NCBI GenBank assembly: GCA_934130405.1
Contig: CAKOXX010000028.1
Location: 1 to 5,582 of the forward strand
Reading direction: 5' to 3'
DNA: 5,582 nucleotides
Source: an uncultured Bacilli bacterium
GTDB lineage: Bacteria > Bacillota_I > Bacilli_A > RF39 > UBA660
Shown: piece after piece, positions 5,367-5,582 of the stretch
Layout of the letters: every line of letters begins with the position of its first letter
How positions within the stretch are numbered: the first letter of the stretch is position 1
Program-made: the position numbers and the translations under genes
Notes under the pieces: model-generated
What the model was told of the DNA's origin: nothing
Databases searched by the model: none
What the model saw: only the letters and a program-made list of their open reading frames with translations

Positions 5367-5419
5367 CCTATTTTTTGACATTTTTGATGATACATTTACT
5401 TTTTTTAATAAGATATCAT

Positions 5420-5450
5420 AAAAAAGTAGCAACTTATTCTTAATTGCCAC
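5420..5450 (-). terminator. Rho-independent terminator of the TetR-like gene
   Basis: On the minus strand GTGGCAA (5450-5444) pairs with TTGCTAC (5432-5426), seven pairs including one G-U, around an 11-nt loop, followed by TTTTTT (5425-5420). The stem begins immediately after the TAA stop of the partial gene at 5451, a normal terminator position. It would insulate dinD from upstream transcription. Confidence 0.75.
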
Positions 5451-5582
5451 TTATTTATTCATTGCCATACAAGCATGATTGATTGTACCAGTTATAAGAT
5501 TACTAACTTTTAAAACTATTAGCTCTGGATTCTCAATCATTCCCTTATCAATCCAGTCTAAAACTATAGAAACAAAAGCATA
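5451..5582 (-). CDS. Probable TetR/AcrR-family regulator, C-terminal end only (runs off right edge)
   Basis: The reading frame is open from the right edge to a TAA at 5451-5453, giving 43 residues: YAFVSIVLDWIDKGMIENPE followed by LIVLKVSNLITGTINHACMAMNK. The pattern of an aromatic-rich helix, Trp, 'GM' and 'ENPE' followed by a last hydrophobic helix resembles the C-terminal ligand-binding domain of TetR/AcrR-type repressors. The DNA-binding helix-turn-helix lies outside the window, so the family call rests on weak similarity. That the frame is coding is well supported by the terminator beginning directly after the stop codon. Confidence 0.5.
   Translation of the reverse strand, partial: YAFVSIVLDWIDKGMIENPELIVLKVSNLITGTINHACMAMNK

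Noticed and set aside
1..5582. CRISPR array, tRNA, rRNA, transposon ends or Mollicutes-type code (TGA as Trp)
   Set aside because: No regularly spaced direct repeats, no tRNA-like cloverleaf or rRNA sequence noticed, no transposase, and all Trp codons in the identified genes are TGG.

Overview
The window looks like chromosomal DNA from an AT-rich, low-GC Gram-positive bacterium (Bacillota, probably a Bacilli or Erysipelotrichia-type gut lineage). Evidence: strong purine-rich Shine-Dalgarno sites, TATAAT-type promoters, tryptophan encoded by TGG with TGA absent inside the genes (standard code), and homologues of the sporulation cell-wall proteins CwlD and SpoIID. The lineage is inferred and no species can be named.

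Layout. (1) Positions 1-1521, minus strand: a HEPN-type abortive-infection gene (Abi_2/AbiD/AbiF family) whose 3' end overlaps the start of a membrane-anchored HtrA-like serine protease cut by the left edge. (2) Positions 1522-1620: a compact divergent promoter region with two back-to-back extended -10 boxes. (3) Positions 1621-3657, plus strand: a two-gene unit, a zinc-dependent phospholipase C-like protein followed by a SpoIID/LytB-fold protein that has lost its catalytic glutamate, other signature residues and the usual membrane anchor. (4) Positions 3647-4327, minus strand and convergent: CwlD-type N-acetylmuramoyl-L-alanine amidase. (5) Positions 4371-5195, minus strand: dinD, the DNA-damage-inducible BRO-N protein, separated from cwlD by a hairpin that buries the cwlD ribosome-binding site. 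(6) Positions 5196-5450: a regulatory stretch holding a perfect 11-bp inverted repeat, a TATAAT promoter with a small palindrome just downstream, a degenerate LexA-like site, a possible 35-codon ORF touching the dinD start, and the terminator of the next gene. (7) Positions 5451-5582, minus strand: the C-terminal end of a probable TetR/AcrR-type regulator cut by the right edge.

How the genes may work together. SpoIID and CwlD homologues face each other and both belong to peptidoglycan remodelling in spore formers, so the centre of the window may be a cell-envelope or sporulation neighbourhood. HtrA (envelope stress), the Abi HEPN protein (phage or stress response) and DinD (RecA modulation after DNA damage) add a stress-response flavour. 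No complete new multi-gene system is proven here. The best leads are the catalytically degenerate SpoIID paralogue paired with a PLC-like protein, the Abi-HtrA gene overlap, and the dinD/cwlD control elements.
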